DNA of 64,000 nucleotides, from positions 1 to 64,000 of the forward strand of contig DATATI010000082.1 in the NCBI GenBank assembly GCA_036268875.1, in the 5' to 3' direction. Every line of letters starts with the position of its first letter. Within the stretch, counting starts at the first letter, position 1. Source of the DNA: Polyangia bacterium (GTDB lineage: Bacteria; Myxococcota_A; Polyangia; Fen-1088). Both the position numbers and the translations under genes were made by a program. Shown here piece by piece: positions 62,251 to 64,000 of the stretch. The notes beneath the pieces were generated by a model. It was given only the letters and a program-made list of their open reading frames with translations, made no database searches and had not been told where the DNA came from.

Positions 62251-62256
62251 CGGCCT

Positions 62257-63135
62257 TCACGAACCCCACGATCGCTCGAGCGCGCCGGCGATTTCATCGC
62301 GGAGCTCGGCGTGGACCAGGTACGAGGCCAACTTGTGCGTCTCGACGAAGTGGTGCGGATCGCCGTGGCGGACTTCGACGTCGACGATGTCAGAGTGAAA
62401 GATCGGGGCCAACCGCTTGATGGGCACCGACCAGACGTCAGCGGAAGCGAAGAAGTTGCTCCAGCGGCGCACACCCGGCCAGGGCGCGCTCGGATCGCCG
62501 CTGCGGTTGAGGAACTGGCCGAGGCGTTTGAGCATCGGCTCTCGAATGAGCTGCGGCGTGGCCATGGGCGAGCCAACGGTGATGAACGTGTCGACACGAT
62601 GAGGGTGAAGGCAGAGACCTTCGTACGCGATCGTCGAGCCGAGTGAATGGCCGATAACAATCCGGGTGTCGGACGCCAGCGCCGCCTTGAAGCGCGCTTG
62701 CACCTGAAAGAAGGCGCCCTCGGGAACCGTCGGATTCGGGTTCGTGACAGGACCGTTCTGCATGTAAAGCGCCGACTCGCGCACCATGCGATTGACCAGC
62801 AGAGCGATCGGACCGACCGGCTCGCCCCACTCATCCCAGAGTGCGAGCGCGTCCGCCGCGCGGACCGTGCCGCGCAGAAGCGCGTAGTACGCTGACAGGA
62901 GATCGTCTCGCAAAGCGATTCGCTTCGGCGCGCCCGTCTCCTCTCTTCTCCGTCGGAAGAGATCGGCCCAATAGACGACGGTGACATCCTCTTCCCTGGG
63001 CAAGCGGTGCGGGTTGGCTTTCCCCCACGCGGTCTGTCTCACGCCGGCAATCATCGAACGGCACCAGGTTTTGTGAAGGAGTCTGGGATCGCGTTCGAAC
63101 ATTCGCATACCGTGGACAATGAGTATTTTCGCCAT
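62257..63135 (-). CDS. Alpha/beta hydrolase, lipase-like
   Basis: The gene encodes 292 residues starting MAKILIVHGM, the first strand and oxyanion region. Nucleophile Ser165 lies in IVIGHSLGSTIAYEG. ITVGSPMATPQLI follows, with candidate Asp in HSDIVDVEVRHGDPHHF and His in the same stretch. A long charged insertion lies between residues 35 and 115. No secretion signal is seen, so it would act inside the cell, perhaps on lipids. AAAGGA stands before the ATG. It heads the three-gene operon. Confidence 0.85.
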   Translation of the reverse strand: MAKILIVHGMRMFERDPRLLHKTWCRSMIAGVRQTAWGKANPHRLPREEDVTVVYWADLFRRRREETGAPKRIALRDDLLSAYYALLRGTVRAADALALWDEWGEPVGPIALLVNRMVRESALYMQNGPVTNPNPTVPEGAFFQVQARFKAALASDTRIVIGHSLGSTIAYEGLCLHPHRVDTFITVGSPMATPQLIREPMLKRLGQFLNRSGDPSAPWPGVRRWSNFFASADVWSVPIKRLAPIFHSDIVDVEVRHGDPHHFVETHKLASYLVHAELRDEIAGALERSWGS

Positions 63136-63163
63136 GGGCACCGTTCCTTTAACCCCTTAGCAT

Positions 63164-63179
63164 TTCAAGTCGCGCGCCA
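63164..63179 (-). promoter_or_regulatory. Possible sigma-54 promoter of the caspase operon
   Basis: The minus strand reads TGGCGCGCGACTTGAA. The -24 half is good and TTG is present, but the key GC at -12 is GA. Its position, 44 bases before the ATG, fits. An operon encoding its own sigma-54 activator would make this plausible. Confidence 0.3.
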
Positions 63180-63197
63180 ACGCAAGGGCCGCCGAAC

Positions 63198-63739
63198 GTG
63201 GGAGATGGCAAACAGAAGGCGGCGTTCGGTGGCGTCCGGACACGTCTTGACAAGGTTCGAACGACCGACTGGACCCCAGATGAGCATCCCGCCGATGCGA
63301 AGGTGCTTCCCTCGCTCCTGCGGCTGCCAGACCGAGGTCGTCCCGTGGAGATGACATTTCGGTTGGCGCCAATTTGCGCCCCAGCCGGTGCGATCGACTC
63401 CCAAGGGCTGCAAATGATCCTCGCCGTGGATCAGGTGATCGGCGCGACCGATCCAACGGTGCGCTGGGCCTGTCGTTGTTCCCCGCCGACCACCAGTGCG
63501 GCGTCCTGTCCATGGTCAACGTCGATGTCGTCGAGAACAATGCGGTTCTAATCGCCGCGTCTCTGGCGGCGACGATGCCGATGGGCGCGACGCCGACACG
63601 CGTGACGCTGGAAGGCGCGGCGGCGCACCTATCGAACCGCGGCGACGCCAACCCCCGCATTACATCGGCCTGGCGACGGGCGGTCTGCCCAACTGCTCGC
63701 CTGGCGCGCCGGCGCCAACGAGAGACGGGACGTCATTAA
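63198..63739 (+). pseudogene. Possible decayed gene in two frames
   Basis: One frame (63198-63551) has protein-like sequence (VRTTDWTPDEHPADAKVLPS, VEMTFRLAPICAPAGAIDSQ, MILAVDQVIGATDPTVRWA). A second frame continues with GLSLFPADHQCGVLSMVNVD, VVENNAVLIAASLAATMPMG and TPTRVTLEGAAAHLSNRG. The switch near 63470 suggests a frameshift. No family was recognised. Confidence 0.25.
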
Positions 63740-63936
63740 TTCAAGTTAGGCTCTGCCGCCAGCCCGGCAAATCCGCCAGCGGCGGCAGTTCGCTCCAACA
63801 GATCGTCTGCTGTCGCAGCATCGCGAGTCAGCATTCGGGCGTAAGCCCCCAGGGCGCGTCGGTGAGCGAGCAGCGCGTGGGAAGGGTTGGAAATCACGCT
63901 CAGCGACCTTCGCTGGTCGCTGGTCGCTGCGCCCAT
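63736..63936 (-). pseudogene. ECF sigma-factor remnant
   Basis: The 66-codon frame encodes LLAHRRALGAYARMLTRDAA then TADDLLERT, close to region 2 of ECF sigma factors (RLRAFAR.LT.D...ADDLVQET). The match ends there and the frame stops shortly after at AEPNLN. The -10 recognition helix and region 4 are absent. Upstream (63937-63995) AGGAAGG and an ATG at 63987 open only an eight-codon frame. Confidence 0.5.
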
Positions 63937-64000
63937 CGGCGGCCACCAGCGCTCCGGCAGTCATGACTGATCCGTCTTGCGGTTCATGAGAAACCTTCCT

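Noticed and set aside
1-64000. CRISPR arrays, tRNA, rRNA, insertion sequences
   Set aside because: Reading both strands I saw no regularly spaced direct repeats, tRNA T-arm signatures, rRNA segments or transposase motifs.

Overview
The window is high-GC bacterial chromosome, most likely from a Myxococcota (Polyangia-like) genome. The evidence is the density of eukaryotic-type Ser/Thr kinases, FHA-linked sigma-54 activators, Gly/Ala/Asp-linker lipoproteins and a lipoprotein with NGL repeats. No rRNA, tRNA, CRISPR array or insertion sequence was recognised.

Region 1 (about 0.1-28 kb) is a stress or dormancy island. It holds LemA, an NtrC-type regulator, a CBS protein, an APH/P-loop fusion, hemerythrin-like and YceI proteins (once fused together), phosphofructokinase, a c-type cytochrome, a membrane-fusion protein, an RpoH-like sigma factor, universal stress proteins, a globin-coupled histidine kinase, a WS/DGAT acyltransferase, a MtfA-like peptidase and an ABC exporter. 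This gene set resembles the mycobacterial DosR dormancy regulon (Usp, PFK, CBS/Hrp1, Rv2004c-like APH fusion, Tgs1-like acyltransferase, heme sensor kinase), but many of the operons here start with sigma-54 -24/-12 boxes. In nine cases the box lies 28-29 bases before the ATG, which predicts almost leaderless transcripts.

Region 2 (28-40.4 kb) has a LacI regulator and a structured intergenic segment. That segment contains a candidate terminated RNA, a sigma-54 promoter and a c-di-GMP-I (GEMM) riboswitch in front of a secreted CBM-like lipoprotein. It is followed by a complete RND tripartite efflux operon and an ArsR-SRPBCC-SRPBCC operon with inverted-repeat operators.

Region 3 (40.4-55.3 kb) is a surface-signalling region. 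It contains an overlapping FHA-activator / Ser-Thr kinase / PEGA operon, a run of secreted lipoproteins, a DUF433 antitoxin with a decayed DUF5615 toxin, and a second Ser/Thr kinase translationally coupled to an OmpA-like lipoprotein.

Region 4 (55.3-63.1 kb) is the most unusual block. A 1507-residue protein with two tandem kinase domains, an AAA/STAND-like NTPase and a helical repeat region converges on an operon of alpha/beta-hydrolase, caspase-like protease and a sigma-54 activator with two Fis-type helix-turn-helix units. The layout fits a regulated, NTP-dependent conflict or cell-death system. The last 0.9 kb contains only decayed gene fragments, including an ECF sigma remnant.
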